A stretch of DNA of 26,426 bases from Akkermansiaceae bacterium UBA7890 (GCA_002501065.1 DLRK01000129.1:1-26426); one strand, 5' to 3'. Shown: positions 1 to 8,013, numbered from the stretch's first letter. The notes: a model not told the origin generated them from the sequence alone. Translations and numbers: made by a program.

Positions 1-710
1 CCAGGTCCACGTCCACCAGGTCCACCGCGACGATCATCCCGACGTTGGGGCCGGGATCCCCGGCCACCACCGCCCTCTTTATCACTCTTCTCCTTGCGAT
101 TGACCCAGCATTTCACACCGATGATTCCGTAGACGGTTTGGGCTTCCGCAAATCCGTAGTCGATGGGTACCCGCAAGGTCTGCAGGGGGACTTTCCCTTC
201 CCGGTGCCACTCGGCCCGCGCGATATCGGAACCTCCGAGACGACCTGCACAGCGAATCCGGATCCCCTCCGCTCCAAAATCCATGGCAGTCTGGAGTGCA
301 CGCTTCATGGCGCGCCGGAAACTGATCCGGCGCTCCAACTGGACGGCCACGTTTTCGGCCACCAATTGAGCGTCTAGTTCCGGATCCCGGACTTCCACGA
401 TGTCAATCTTCACCTGGGCCTCACCGCAGATCTTCGAGATATCTCTCGTCATACGCTCGATCTCTGATCCCTTCCGTCCGATCACGAGACCAGGGCGGGA
501 GGTATGGAGTGTGACGCGAACGCTGTTCCATGCCCGCTCGACAACCACCTTGGAGAGAGCTGCAAACTGAAGACGGCCACTCAGATACTTACGCACCTTG
601 AGGTCCTCATGGAGCTTCTCGCGGTAGTCCTCGCCCTCAGCGTACCACTTGGAACGCCAATCGCGGTTTACAACGAGTCGGAATCCGACGGGATTTACTT
701 TTTGTCCCAT
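1..710 (-). CDS. rpsC: 30S ribosomal protein S3 (partial, C-terminus off the window)
   Basis: This is S3 of the small-subunit head, which lines the mRNA entry site. Reading down from the ATG at 710 gives an open frame of 236 codons to the window edge with no stop. The N-terminus MGQKVNPVGFRL is the S3 signature. The KH domain is present (GLVIGRKGSEIE near residues 74-85), followed by the C-terminal S3 domain (GRLGGSDIARAEW near 157-168). After about residue 206 the chain leaves the conserved fold and enters a Gly/Arg-rich, probably disordered tail (GGGGRGSRPQRRDDRRGGPG) that continues past base 1. Most bacterial S3 proteins are about 210-240 residues, so this tail may be an extension. The gene follows rplV by 25 nt, the usual order. 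No SD is visible before the ATG. Confidence 0.97.
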   Translation of the reverse strand, partial: MGQKVNPVGFRLVVNRDWRSKWYAEGEDYREKLHEDLKVRKYLSGRLQFAALSKVVVERAWNSVRVTLHTSRPGLVIGRKGSEIERMTRDISKICGEAQVKIDIVEVRDPELDAQLVAENVAVQLERRISFRRAMKRALQTAMDFGAEGIRIRCAGRLGGSDIARAEWHREGKVPLQTLRVPIDYGFAEAQTVYGIIGVKCWVNRKEKSDKEGGGGRGSRPQRRDDRRGGPGGRGP

Positions 711-735
711 AATTATTGGTGTTGGGGAAAGGGTG

Positions 736-1347
736 TCACTCTTCTTTCTTTTCTTCCTCCGCGGCCTCCTGGCCCTCGGAAGACTCATCGGAAACTTCCT
801 CCGCGGTATCGCTCACCTCGTCGATTGCTTCCGCTTCGGATTCATCAGGAGTTTCCTCCGCGACTGGAGCAGACTCCACATTGGCCGGGTCGTCGGTTTC
901 CTCCGTAGCCGGCACCTCCTCCTCAATCTCCTCAACCTCAGGCTCTTTCGCCTTCGGGGCGGGCTTCTTCTTACTCTTGGGCTTGCGGTCGCGGGCAGGC
1001 TTCTCCTCCACTGCCATTTCATCGGTGAGGATGATGTAGATATGGCTGGTGCGTTTGCGGATAGCGCTGGCCGATCCGCGAGCACGCGGCTTGTAGCGGC
1101 GGAAGGAGGGACCATCCGAGATGTTTGCTTCCTTCACATGGAGGCTGTCAGCCGCCAGGTCGTGATTGTTCTCGGCATTGGCCACCGCACTCTTGAGCGT
1201 CTTTCCGATCAGAAAGGCCGCTTTCTTGGGAGTGAAATTGAGAGTATCGATGGCGTCGGATACCGGGAGGCCTTGAATCTCACGGGCCACATCCCGTGCC
1301 TTCTTGGGCGAGATGCGCGCATATTTGTAAACTGAACGAACTTCCAT
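736..1347 (-). CDS. rplV: 50S ribosomal protein L22 with long acidic C-terminal tail
   Basis: L22 binds 23S rRNA and lines the peptide exit tunnel. Residues 1-110 are a normal L22: MEVRSVYKYARISPKKARDV at the start, then the beta-hairpin region GPSFRRYKPRARGSASAIRKRTS, ending HIYIILTDE. The family is usually about 110 residues; this protein has 203. The extra 93 residues begin with a Lys/Arg/Pro patch (about 113-136) and then become strongly acidic and low in complexity (Glu, Asp, Ala, Ser), ending EEEKKEE. The ATG at 1347 is chosen because homologous sequence begins exactly there; the frame stays open a further 38 codons upstream, but that overlaps the preceding gene. The gap to that gene is 16 nt and the gap to rpsC is 25 nt. 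The leader is pyrimidine-rich with no SD. Confidence 0.97.
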   Translation of the reverse strand: MEVRSVYKYARISPKKARDVAREIQGLPVSDAIDTLNFTPKKAAFLIGKTLKSAVANAENNHDLAADSLHVKEANISDGPSFRRYKPRARGSASAIRKRTSHIYIILTDEMAVEEKPARDRKPKSKKKPAPKAKEPEVEEIEEEVPATEETDDPANVESAPVAEETPDESEAEAIDEVSDTAEEVSDESSEGQEAAEEEKKEE

Positions 1348-1363
1348 GACAGAGGGGGAGAGC

Positions 1364-2080
1364 TTAGTTCTTCTTAAGGGAAGCGGTGTCGTTGAACCGC
1401 ACCGGGTTGTTGTCGTTTTCGAGTCGCTGAACGAACACCCCGCAAATATCGGGGCGCACATCGGCCACCATCGCTTCGGCCACTACCTGGTCGCCGCGCA
1501 TGATGTTAAAGATCATTCCGATCCGCGCATTCTCCTTCGCGCCCACATTAAGCACCACCAGACCACTCTTTTCGTCGATGCTCTTGACAAGGGCGTGCTG
1601 GAGATTTCCATGGTCGATATTCTGTTCGGGTTTGTTGCGCAATCCCAGTTCCACTTCCAGAGCCCGCAGGTGAGCCTCAAGCTGAGCCCGAGCCTCGGGA
1701 TCGGCCGTGATGGCGGTCTTAATAAAGGCCTGTGCCGCAGCCGAGAGACGGATGGACGTTTCCTCCAACCGACGCAGACGGCGATCCAGCACGGTCACGT
1801 TCTGCCAGGCCTCCACCGTGCGCTCGTCGCCATCGCTGAGGAGATCCTTGCCCAGGGCCTGCAGTCGCACCTTGATCTTGACCAGTGCCTCGGCGGATTC
1901 CTTCTCGCGCCTGTTCGCTTCCACCAGGCTTTTTTGCAGACTGACATTCCGGATCTTCAGTCGGGCGTTCTCGGCCTTGAACCGGGCCAGGTCGTCCAAC
2001 TCCTGGGCTCCGGCCACGAAAACTCCCGCCCCTGCCGCCAGAATGGCGCCGAGGATGAACTTTGCGGGAGTGTTCTTCAT
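1364..2080 (-). CDS. exported coiled-coil protein of unknown function inside the S10 operon
   Basis: I do not recognise this as a named family. The 238-residue protein has an N-terminal signal (MKNTP-K, hydrophobic stretch about 8-24, likely cleavage after AGA-Q or nearby). A long charged helical region (about 27-150) shows heptad-like spacing of Leu, Ala and Arg and is probably a coiled coil. The C-terminal domain (about 158-232) looks beta-rich, with the stretches GLVVLNVGAKENARIGM and FNIMRGDQVVAEAMVADV. That domain resembles the small beta-barrel modules seen in MreC-like or FlgT-like envelope proteins, but this is only a resemblance. It lies 38 nt after rpsS and 16 nt before rplV, where classical S10 operons go straight from rpsS to rplV. 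Both flanks are on the same strand, so it is presumably co-transcribed with them. It has no SD; the leader instead carries CCTCCT. Confidence 0.9.
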   Translation of the reverse strand: MKNTPAKFILGAILAAGAGVFVAGAQELDDLARFKAENARLKIRNVSLQKSLVEANRREKESAEALVKIKVRLQALGKDLLSDGDERTVEAWQNVTVLDRRLRRLEETSIRLSAAAQAFIKTAITADPEARAQLEAHLRALEVELGLRNKPEQNIDHGNLQHALVKSIDEKSGLVVLNVGAKENARIGMIFNIMRGDQVVAEAMVADVRPDICGVFVQRLENDNNPVRFNDTASLKKN

Positions 2081-2118
2081 GTCGAGAGGAGGATGGAGTT
2101 GCAGGATTCTACGACGCG

Positions 2119-2388
2119 TTATTTTTTACCCACGCCTCCGTGAGCCTTGAAAATACGAGTGGGAGCAAATTCGCCCAGCTTGTGACCCACCATGTTTTCG
2201 GTGACATAGACATTGGTGAACACCTTCCCGCTGTGCACGAGGAAGGTGAGCCCTACGAAATCCGGTGTAATCATGGACCGGCGACTCCAGGTCTTGATGG
2301 GCTTTTTGTCACCCTGGGCGACCGCAGCATCGATCTTGGCCAGGAGCTTCTGGTCAACGAAAGGACCTTTCTTAAGGGAACGTGGCAT
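2119..2388 (-). CDS. rpsS: 30S ribosomal protein S19
   Basis: S19 binds 16S rRNA in the head of the 30S subunit and contacts S13 and the A-site tRNA region. The 89-residue protein is full length, begins MPRSLKKGPFVDQKLL, and carries the conserved blocks WSRRSMITPDFVG and VYVTENMVGHKLGEFAPTR. It follows rplB by 12 nt, the standard order. The usual next gene, rplV, is displaced here by the exported coiled-coil gene. The bases directly before the ATG are AATC, with no SD. Confidence 0.98.
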   Translation of the reverse strand: MPRSLKKGPFVDQKLLAKIDAAVAQGDKKPIKTWSRRSMITPDFVGLTFLVHSGKVFTNVYVTENMVGHKLGEFAPTRIFKAHGGVGKK

Positions 2389-2400
2389 GATTCAGAGTGG

Positions 2401-3243
2401 TTAACGCTTCTTCGATTTACGGCGCTCGACAATAAACTTGTTGCTGGCCTTGTGTTTGGAGCGCGTCCGCTGCCCCTTGGTGTGACCCCAGGGTGACTTC
2501 AGGTGCTGGCGACCACCGCCGGACTTGGACTTGCCCTCGCCGCCACCGTTGGGATGGTCGACCGGGTTCATGCACATTCCGCGCACAGTCGGGCGAACAC
2601 CCTTCCAGCGGGTCCGACCGGCCTTGCCGGAGACCTCATTCATGTGATCGCGGTTTCCAACCTGGCCGATCGTGCAATAGCAATTCTCGTGGAAGCGACG
2701 AATTTCGCCCGAGGGCATCTTGATCAAGGCGTATCCACCTTCCCGGTTGGAGACCACTGCCTGCTGACCAGCGGACCGGGCCACCTTGCCCCCTCCTCCC
2801 GGACGCAATTCAATGTTATGAACCGCCGTTCCAAGCGGCACGCTCCTGAGAGGCATCGCGTTGCCGGGAACAGGCGGAGCGTTATCCCCTGCCAGCACGG
2901 TTCCTCCCACCTGAAGTCCCACCGGGCAGAGAATATAAGCCTTCTCCCCATCGGAGTAGTGAATGAGAGCGATGCGGCAGGTCCGGTTCGGATCATACTC
3001 CACCGCGATCACCCGGGCCTCCACCTCGCGCTTCCGCCGCTTGAAATCAACCAGGCGGTACTTGCGCTTGTGACCTCCGCCGATATGACGACAGGTGATC
3101 CTGCCCTGATTGTTCCGACCCCCGCTCTTGGGAAGCGGTTCGGTCAGTCCCTTCTCGGGCTTCTTCTTGGTGATCTCCTCGTAGGTCGGCCACATCTTGT
3201 AGCGGTTCGACGGAGTCACTGGTTTGAAGCTTTTAAGTGGCAT
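2401..3243 (-). CDS. rplB: 50S ribosomal protein L2
   Basis: L2 is a primary 23S rRNA binder needed for subunit joining and peptidyl transferase activity. The 280-residue protein is full length. It starts MPLKSFKPVTPSNRYK, has the OB-fold and SH3-like regions (GRITCRHIGGGHKRKYR near 47-63, GGGGKVARSAGQQA near 149-162), and keeps the conserved C-terminal block RGMCMNPVDHPNGGGEGKS with the histidine implicated in activity, ending KFIVERRKSKKR. It is preceded by an unusually long 88-nt AT-rich spacer after rplW that contains a short direct repeat. The start context is AATC-ATG, with no SD. Confidence 0.98.
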   Translation of the reverse strand: MPLKSFKPVTPSNRYKMWPTYEEITKKKPEKGLTEPLPKSGGRNNQGRITCRHIGGGHKRKYRLVDFKRRKREVEARVIAVEYDPNRTCRIALIHYSDGEKAYILCPVGLQVGGTVLAGDNAPPVPGNAMPLRSVPLGTAVHNIELRPGGGGKVARSAGQQAVVSNREGGYALIKMPSGEIRRFHENCYCTIGQVGNRDHMNEVSGKAGRTRWKGVRPTVRGMCMNPVDHPNGGGEGKSKSGGGRQHLKSPWGHTKGQRTRSKHKASNKFIVERRKSKKR

Positions 3244-3340
3244 GATTGGAAATTGGTTAAATCGCTAAATCGTCAATTTGTTGATTCGGATCCGGTTTCC
3301 CTAATTCAAATTCATTCAATGGGTTGAATCGCTAAATAAG
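3244..3340 (-). repeat. short direct repeat in the AT-rich rplW-rplB spacer
   Basis: The 88-nt spacer is the longest within this ribosomal cluster and is much richer in A and T than its surroundings. On the minus strand, ATTTAGCGATTCAACC at the rplW stop codon recurs as ATTTAGCGATTTAACC just upstream of rplB, about 70 nt apart with one difference. The first copy contains the rplW stop codon. Within the second copy the unit CGATTTA(G/A) is itself tandemly doubled. I see no clear promoter or terminator in the spacer. Confidence 0.6.
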
Positions 3341-3616
3341 ATCGATGGTATCTCCGTCCTTCAGGCGAACCATGGCTTTCTTCCAGGATGCAGTCTTGCC
3401 CTGGTCCGCACGACGCACGCGCTTGGCCTTGCCGTTGTAATTGGCCGTACGCACGCCAATCACCTTCACTCCGAAGGCCTGCTCAACAGCACGCCTGATC
3501 TCGATCTTGTTGGCACGACGGTCCACCTTGAAGACGTATTCATTGTTGATCTCCTGCAGCAGGGTGGACTTCTCGGAAAGTCTCACGTTATCTATGACGG
3601 AGTAAATGTCTCTCAT
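3332..3616 (-). CDS. rplW: 50S ribosomal protein L23
   Basis: L23 sits at the tunnel exit, where it docks trigger factor and SRP. The 94-residue protein matches the usual length. It starts MRDIYSVIDNVRLSEKST and has the conserved core YVFKVDRRANKIEIRRAVEQ (about 28-47) and VRTANYNGKAKRVRR. It lies 20 nt after rplD. The stop codon is inside the first copy of a short direct repeat. The ATG is preceded by AACC and no SD. Confidence 0.97.
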   Translation of the reverse strand: MRDIYSVIDNVRLSEKSTLLQEINNEYVFKVDRRANKIEIRRAVEQAFGVKVIGVRTANYNGKAKRVRRADQGKTASWKKAMVRLKDGDTIDLI

Positions 3617-3636
3617 GGTTCAGTGGGGTTCGTTCC

Positions 3637-4248
3637 TTAGTTGGTCCGGGTCGCCAGCACCTCCAGGGCGGCGGCAGTAAGGATAATGGTCTCGTGATAA
3701 AGGAACTCCTCGATGCTAACCTCATTGGCCGGAAGGCACATCACACCCGGGAGGTTCCGGTGGGCAAGGAGAGTCCTGTCATCGAACTCGGGAGCAACCA
3801 CCAGAACCTTGGTGGCGTCGGTGATCTTCCGTACCTCAGCCTGGAAGGATTTCGTCTTGCCGTCTGCAATCTCGAACGAATCGACCACCTGGATGCTGCC
3901 GTCCGCAATGCAGTCGCCCAGCACACGCCGGAGGGCCAGTTTGCGGATCTTCTTGGGAACGTGCTTCGAGTAGTCACGCGGACGTGGGCCATGAGCCACT
4001 CCACCTCCGACATACAGAGGCACCTTTGAAGTGCGGTGGCGGGCATTACCCGTGCCCTTCTGACGGTACATCTTCCGCCCCGTTCCCCGGACTTCACCAC
4101 GGGTCTTGGTGTTGGCGGTTCCCGAGCGACGATTCGCCTGGTAGGCCACGATGAGGTCGTGCACAGCCTGCTCGCCCTTCTCGCGGTCTTCCACGATGGT
4201 CAGGTTAGCAGCCTTGGCGGCTTCAATAGTGAGCGTTTTGGCGGACAT
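3637..4248 (-). CDS. rplD: 50S ribosomal protein L4
   Basis: L4 reaches into the exit tunnel opposite L22. In E. coli it also represses the S10 operon through a leader hairpin. The 203-residue protein is of normal length and contains the tunnel-loop block RRSGTANTKTRGEVRGTGRK (about 41-60), followed by QKGTGNARHRTSKVPLYVGGG. It lies 30 nt after rplC. This is one of the few genes here with a reasonable SD: AGGAAG, 4 nt before the CAAC-ATG start context. No room exists upstream of rpsJ for an E. coli-type L4-responsive leader. Confidence 0.97.
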   Translation of the reverse strand: MSAKTLTIEAAKAANLTIVEDREKGEQAVHDLIVAYQANRRSGTANTKTRGEVRGTGRKMYRQKGTGNARHRTSKVPLYVGGGVAHGPRPRDYSKHVPKKIRKLALRRVLGDCIADGSIQVVDSFEIADGKTKSFQAEVRKITDATKVLVVAPEFDDRTLLAHRNLPGVMCLPANEVSIEEFLYHETIILTAAALEVLATRTN

Positions 4249-4278
4249 GTTGCTTCCTGGTTAAAATGTTCAGTTCAG

Positions 4279-4932
4279 TTATTCCGCGGCAGCGGGAGCG
4301 GATTTTTTCTTCGCAGGACGCACGACAACATAACTTCCCTTCGAACCAGGAACCGCGCCCGAAACAAGGATCACATTGTCATCCGGGCGTACCTGCACGA
4401 TTTTCAGGTTCTGCGTGGTGCGACTGCGCTGGCCATCGTGCCCGGGCATGCGCTGGTTCTTCCAGATGCGACCCGGCCAGGTTCCCGCTCCGACCGCACC
4501 GGGACGCCGATGAGTCATGTGACCATGGGCAGCGGGGCCACCCGCGAAGTTATAGCGTTTGACCACGCCCTGGAAACCCTTCCCCTTGGTCGTGCCGATC
4601 ACATCCACCCACTGACCGTCCTGGAAGAGTTCGGCCCCTGGGTGGGACTCGGGAAGCTCTTCCCCCTCATCCAGGTGGAATTCCCGGATCACACGTTTGG
4701 CGGAAATTCCGTGCTTCTTGAGATGCCCCATCGCTGGTTGCTTCATGCGCTGCTCCTTCTGGTCGGAGTATGCCACCTGCACCGCGTTGTAGCTGTCCTT
4801 GCTGTCGCTCGTCTTGCGTTGCACGAACTCGTTGCCGGCCACATCAATCACGGTGACCGGGATCGCGTTCCCGGCCTCCTGGTCGAAGAAGCGGGTCATT
4901 CCGATTTTTTTGCCAATCAGTCCTAGTGACAT
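4279..4932 (-). CDS. rplC: 50S ribosomal protein L3
   Basis: L3 is an early 23S rRNA assembly protein reaching toward the peptidyl transferase centre. The 217-residue protein begins MSLGLIGKKIGMTRFFDQEA and contains the conserved block KGKGFQGVVKRYNFAGGPAA around residues 136-155, then GRIWKNQRMPGHDG, which includes the Gln-Arg-Met-Pro-Gly-His loop. It ends in a short Lys/Ala tail (AKKKSAPAAAE). It lies 32 nt after rpsJ. The start context is AACC-ATG with no SD. Confidence 0.98.
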   Translation of the reverse strand: MSLGLIGKKIGMTRFFDQEAGNAIPVTVIDVAGNEFVQRKTSDSKDSYNAVQVAYSDQKEQRMKQPAMGHLKKHGISAKRVIREFHLDEGEELPESHPGAELFQDGQWVDVIGTTKGKGFQGVVKRYNFAGGPAAHGHMTHRRPGAVGAGTWPGRIWKNQRMPGHDGQRSRTTQNLKIVQVRPDDNVILVSGAVPGSKGSYVVVRPAKKKSAPAAAE

Positions 4933-4964
4933 GGTTGCGTAGAGTTGAAAATTTCGGTCTGGAT

Positions 4965-5273
4965 CTAGATGCGGATCGTAATGTCCACCCCGGCAGGGAG
5001 ATTGAGTTTCTTGAGTTCGTCCACTGTCCGGGAAGTCGGATCCACGATATCTAGAAGACGCTTGTGAGTCCTGATCTCGAACTGCTCGGCCGATTTCTTG
5101 TTCACGTGCGGGGAACGGTTCACGGAGAACTTCTCAATCCGGGTGGGCAGGGGAATCGGACCCGCTATCTTCGCACCCGTGCGCTTGGCGGTCTCCACTA
5201 TCTCCGCTGCGGACTTGTCGATCGCACGATGATCAAAGGCCCGGAGGCGAATTCTGATTTTCTGGTTTTCCAT
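4965..5273 (-). CDS. rpsJ: 30S ribosomal protein S10
   Basis: S10 (NusE) is part of the 30S head and also acts in transcription antitermination with NusB. The 102-residue protein is full length, with IRIRLRAFDHRAIDKSAAEI near the start and GPIPLPTRIEKFSVNRSPHV in the flexible loop, ending GVDITIRI. In many bacteria rpsJ begins its own operon behind a long regulated leader. Here only 31 nt separate it from the end of fusA, so it is probably read through from the str promoter. Confidence 0.98.
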   Translation of the reverse strand: MENQKIRIRLRAFDHRAIDKSAAEIVETAKRTGAKIAGPIPLPTRIEKFSVNRSPHVNKKSAEQFEIRTHKRLLDIVDPTSRTVDELKKLNLPAGVDITIRI

Positions 5274-5304
5274 GACGAGAGAAGTGTGTCGGTTCCCGGG
5301 CGGG

Positions 5305-7461
5305 TCAGGCGGCTACTGTTCCGCGTTCCTTGCAAATAGCTTCCACGATCGCCTGCGGAACGGGATCGAAACTGGCGGGCGTCATCACAAAAGAGGCACG
5401 TCCTGATGAAATGGTCCGAACGTCGGTCGAGTAGCCGAACATTTCAGCCAGGGGCACCTTTGCCTTCACAATGGCCGCGTTGCTCTTGGTCCCCATTTCC
5501 TGAATGTGTCCCCGGCGGCGGTTGATATCGCCCATGATATCCCCCTGGTATTCTTCCGGCGTGGTCACTTCCACGTCCATGATAGGTTCCAGCAGGATGG
5601 GTTTGGCCTTCTTGAAGGCGTCCTTCATGGCGAAAATGGCCGCCATCTTGAAAGCATTCTCGTTGGAGTCGACATCGTGCGATGAGCCGTCCGTGATGTT
5701 GACGTGCACGTCCACCACCGGATAACCGGCCACCACTCCGTTGGTCATGGCCTCTCCCACGCCCGCGTTGACCGCATTCAGGTATTCCTTGGGAATCGCT
5801 CCACCCACCACCAGGTTCTTGGTCGTCAGACCGCTTCCCTTTTCGCTGGGAGCCACATCAAGGACCACGTGCCCATACTGGCCGCGACCTCCGGTCTGCT
5901 TCTTGAGAATCCCCTCACCATCCGCTTCAGTTGTGATCGTCTCGCGGTAGGCGATCTGGGGCTTGCCCACGTTCGCTTCCACGCTGAACTCCCGCCGCAA
6001 ACGATCGATGATGACCTCCAGGTGCAGTTCCCCCATCCCGGAGATAATAGTCTGCCCGGTCTCCTCATCGCTATGCACCACGAAGGTGGGGTCCTCTTCC
6101 ATCAGACGGCCCAGACCGGTCGACATCTTCTCCTGGTCAGCAGTGGTCCTGGGCTCCACCGCCATCGAGATGACCGGTTCCGGGAAGCTCGGCGGCTCAA
6201 GTAAAATATCGAACTTCTGGGCACAAAGAGTGTCTCCCGTAGTCACATTCTTGATTCCCACGACAGCCGCAATGTCGCCCGCATAGCAGGTCTTGATCTC
6301 TTCGTGCTTGTCAGCCTGGATCTGGATCAGGCGGCCAATCCGCTCCTTCTTGCGGGTTCGTGGGTTAAAGACCATGTCACCCTTGGAAACCGTGCCGGAG
6401 TAGACACGGAAGAAGACCAGTTTCCCCACATACTTGTCGGCCCATAACTTGAAAGCCAACGAGCAGAACTTCCCATTGTCATCCGTGGGAGCGATCACTT
6501 CCACGGCTTCATCATCTGCCTCCTGCCCCTTGGCGGCAGGGATTTCAAGCGGACTGGGCAGATAATCCACCACTGCGTCCACCAGATACTGGACACCCTT
6601 ATTCTTGAAAGCCGATCCCCCCGCAATGGGGACCACCTTGTTGGCAATGGTGGCGCGGCGCATCGCACGCTTGAGATCTCTCACCGTGATTTCTTCATCC
6701 TTGAGGAACTTCTCACCCAACTCGTCGTCAACGTTGGCGAGAGTATCGAGAATCTCAACATAGGCCTCCTCCGCGAGGATCAACTGCTCATCATCGAGAT
6801 CCATGATCTCAAAGGTCGAACCAAGGGTATCGCTCTCGGTGTAGACCACTGCCTTCTTGTTGAGCACGTCAATCTGCCCCCTAAGCTGTTCCTCTGCACC
6901 GATTGGGATGAGAATGCGGAGCGGGGTAGCCCCCAGTTTCTCCCGCACCTCGTCCACTACGTGCTGAAAGTCCGCCCCCACCCGGTCCATCTTGTTGACG
7001 AATACGATACGGGGAACACTGTATTTGGAAGCCTGCCGCCAGACCGTCTCGGTCTGCGGTTGCACGCCAGCCACTCCGCAGAAAACAACAATCGCTCCGT
7101 CCAGAACACGGAGGGAACGCTCAACTTCGGCGGTAAAATCAACGTGTCCCGGAGTGTCAATGATGTTGACCCGCTGCTTCTGTTCTTCAAACAGCTTGCA
7201 GACATTCTCGTCCTTCTCCTGGATCCACTCACAGGTCACGGCCGCAGAGGTAATGGTGATTCCCCGCTCACGCTCCTGCTCCATATGATCGGTGGTCGTT
7301 GCACCGTCATGCACCTCTCCAATCCGGTGAATCATCCCGGTATAAAAGAGGATCCGCTCGGTAAGCGTCGTCTTCCCGGCGTCAATATGTGCCGCAATCC
7401 CGATATTCCGCGTCCGCTCAAGCGGATACGGTCGATCAGGGCTGTTCGGGCTTTCAGACAT
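5305..7461 (-). CDS. fusA: translation elongation factor G
   Basis: EF-G is the GTPase that drives tRNA-mRNA translocation and, with RRF, ribosome recycling. All GTPase motifs are present: G1 AHIDAGKTT, G3 DTPGH and G4 NKMD, followed by domain II (GDMVFNPRTRKKERIGR), the domain IV core QTGGRGQYGHV, and the C-terminal domain (RRRGHIQEMG, with GYSTDVRTISSGRASF). I chose the ATG at 7461 (718 residues, MSESPNSPDRPYPLERTRNIG) because the conserved sequence begins shortly after it. In-frame ATG 7494 and TTG 7497 lie closer to rpsG and would add 11-12 residues; neither start has a clear SD. It sits between rpsG and rpsJ. The tuf gene that usually follows is absent. Confidence 0.97.
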   Translation of the reverse strand: MSESPNSPDRPYPLERTRNIGIAAHIDAGKTTLTERILFYTGMIHRIGEVHDGATTTDHMEQERERGITITSAAVTCEWIQEKDENVCKLFEEQKQRVNIIDTPGHVDFTAEVERSLRVLDGAIVVFCGVAGVQPQTETVWRQASKYSVPRIVFVNKMDRVGADFQHVVDEVREKLGATPLRILIPIGAEEQLRGQIDVLNKKAVVYTESDTLGSTFEIMDLDDEQLILAEEAYVEILDTLANVDDELGEKFLKDEEITVRDLKRAMRRATIANKVVPIAGGSAFKNKGVQYLVDAVVDYLPSPLEIPAAKGQEADDEAVEVIAPTDDNGKFCSLAFKLWADKYVGKLVFFRVYSGTVSKGDMVFNPRTRKKERIGRLIQIQADKHEEIKTCYAGDIAAVVGIKNVTTGDTLCAQKFDILLEPPSFPEPVISMAVEPRTTADQEKMSTGLGRLMEEDPTFVVHSDEETGQTIISGMGELHLEVIIDRLRREFSVEANVGKPQIAYRETITTEADGEGILKKQTGGRGQYGHVVLDVAPSEKGSGLTTKNLVVGGAIPKEYLNAVNAGVGEAMTNGVVAGYPVVDVHVNITDGSSHDVDSNENAFKMAAIFAMKDAFKKAKPILLEPIMDVEVTTPEEYQGDIMGDINRRRGHIQEMGTKSNAAIVKAKVPLAEMFGYSTDVRTISSGRASFVMTPASFDPVPQAIVEAICKERGTVAA

Positions 7462-7506
7462 TCGGGGAAATGCGGCTGTAGCGGTGGTGAGCATCAAATC
7501 TGTTTC

Positions 7507-7980
7507 TTACCAGCGGAAGTGGGCAAAGGCGCGGTTGGCCTGCGCCATCTTGTGAACGTCGTCGCGCTTGCGGACGGCTCCACCGGTATTATTGGCGGCA
7601 TCCTTGATTTCATTGGCAAGTGCAACGTGCATCGGGGTGCCCTTGCGACCGCGTGCAAATCCGATAATCCAGCGCATTGCGAGGGCTTCGGACCGGGAGG
7701 TCGCCACCTCGAGGGGAACCTGGTAGGTGGCTCCACCAACCCGGCGGCTTTTCACCTCCACCCGCGGCTTGGAATTCTCGAGCGCCCGCGTGACAACCTC
7801 CAGCGGGTCAACGGTGTCGGTTCCTTCATTGGCCTTATCGATGGCGGCATAGACGATCCGCTCAGCCAGGGACCTCTTGCCATCCTTCATCACCTTGGCG
7901 ATGAGATGTCCGATCAGGTCGCTGTCGAACTTTGGATCCCGCCGATCGGGCTTGCGGTGAACTCTTTTTCTTCGGGCCAT
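7507..7980 (-). CDS. rpsG: 30S ribosomal protein S7
   Basis: S7 nucleates assembly of the 30S head and contacts E-site tRNA. The 157-residue protein begins MARRKRVHRKPDRRDPKFDS and has the conserved blocks MKDGKRSLAERIVYAA (about 31-46) and KPRVEVKSRRVGGATYQVP (about 71-89), ending in the long S7 tail HKMAQANRAFAHFRW. It lies 33 nt after rpsL. An SD-like AAGGGAG precedes the ATG at 7980 with about 8 nt spacing. In E. coli S7 represses its own mRNA in the rpsL-rpsG gap; the gap here is too short for the same structure. Confidence 0.98.
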   Translation of the reverse strand: MARRKRVHRKPDRRDPKFDSDLIGHLIAKVMKDGKRSLAERIVYAAIDKANEGTDTVDPLEVVTRALENSKPRVEVKSRRVGGATYQVPLEVATSRSEALAMRWIIGFARGRKGTPMHVALANEIKDAANNTGGAVRKRDDVHKMAQANRAFAHFRW

Positions 7981-8013
7981 GCTGGTATCTCCCTTTTCGT
8001 TTTCAGGTTCAGA

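Noticed and set aside
1348..1461. A 38-residue N-terminal extension of L22
   Set aside because: It overlaps the coiled-coil gene, and L22 homology begins exactly at the ATG at 1347.
2085..2095. GAGGAGG as a ribosome binding site
   Set aside because: It is on the plus strand, where no gene starts. On the coding strand it is CCTCCT, the reverse of an SD.
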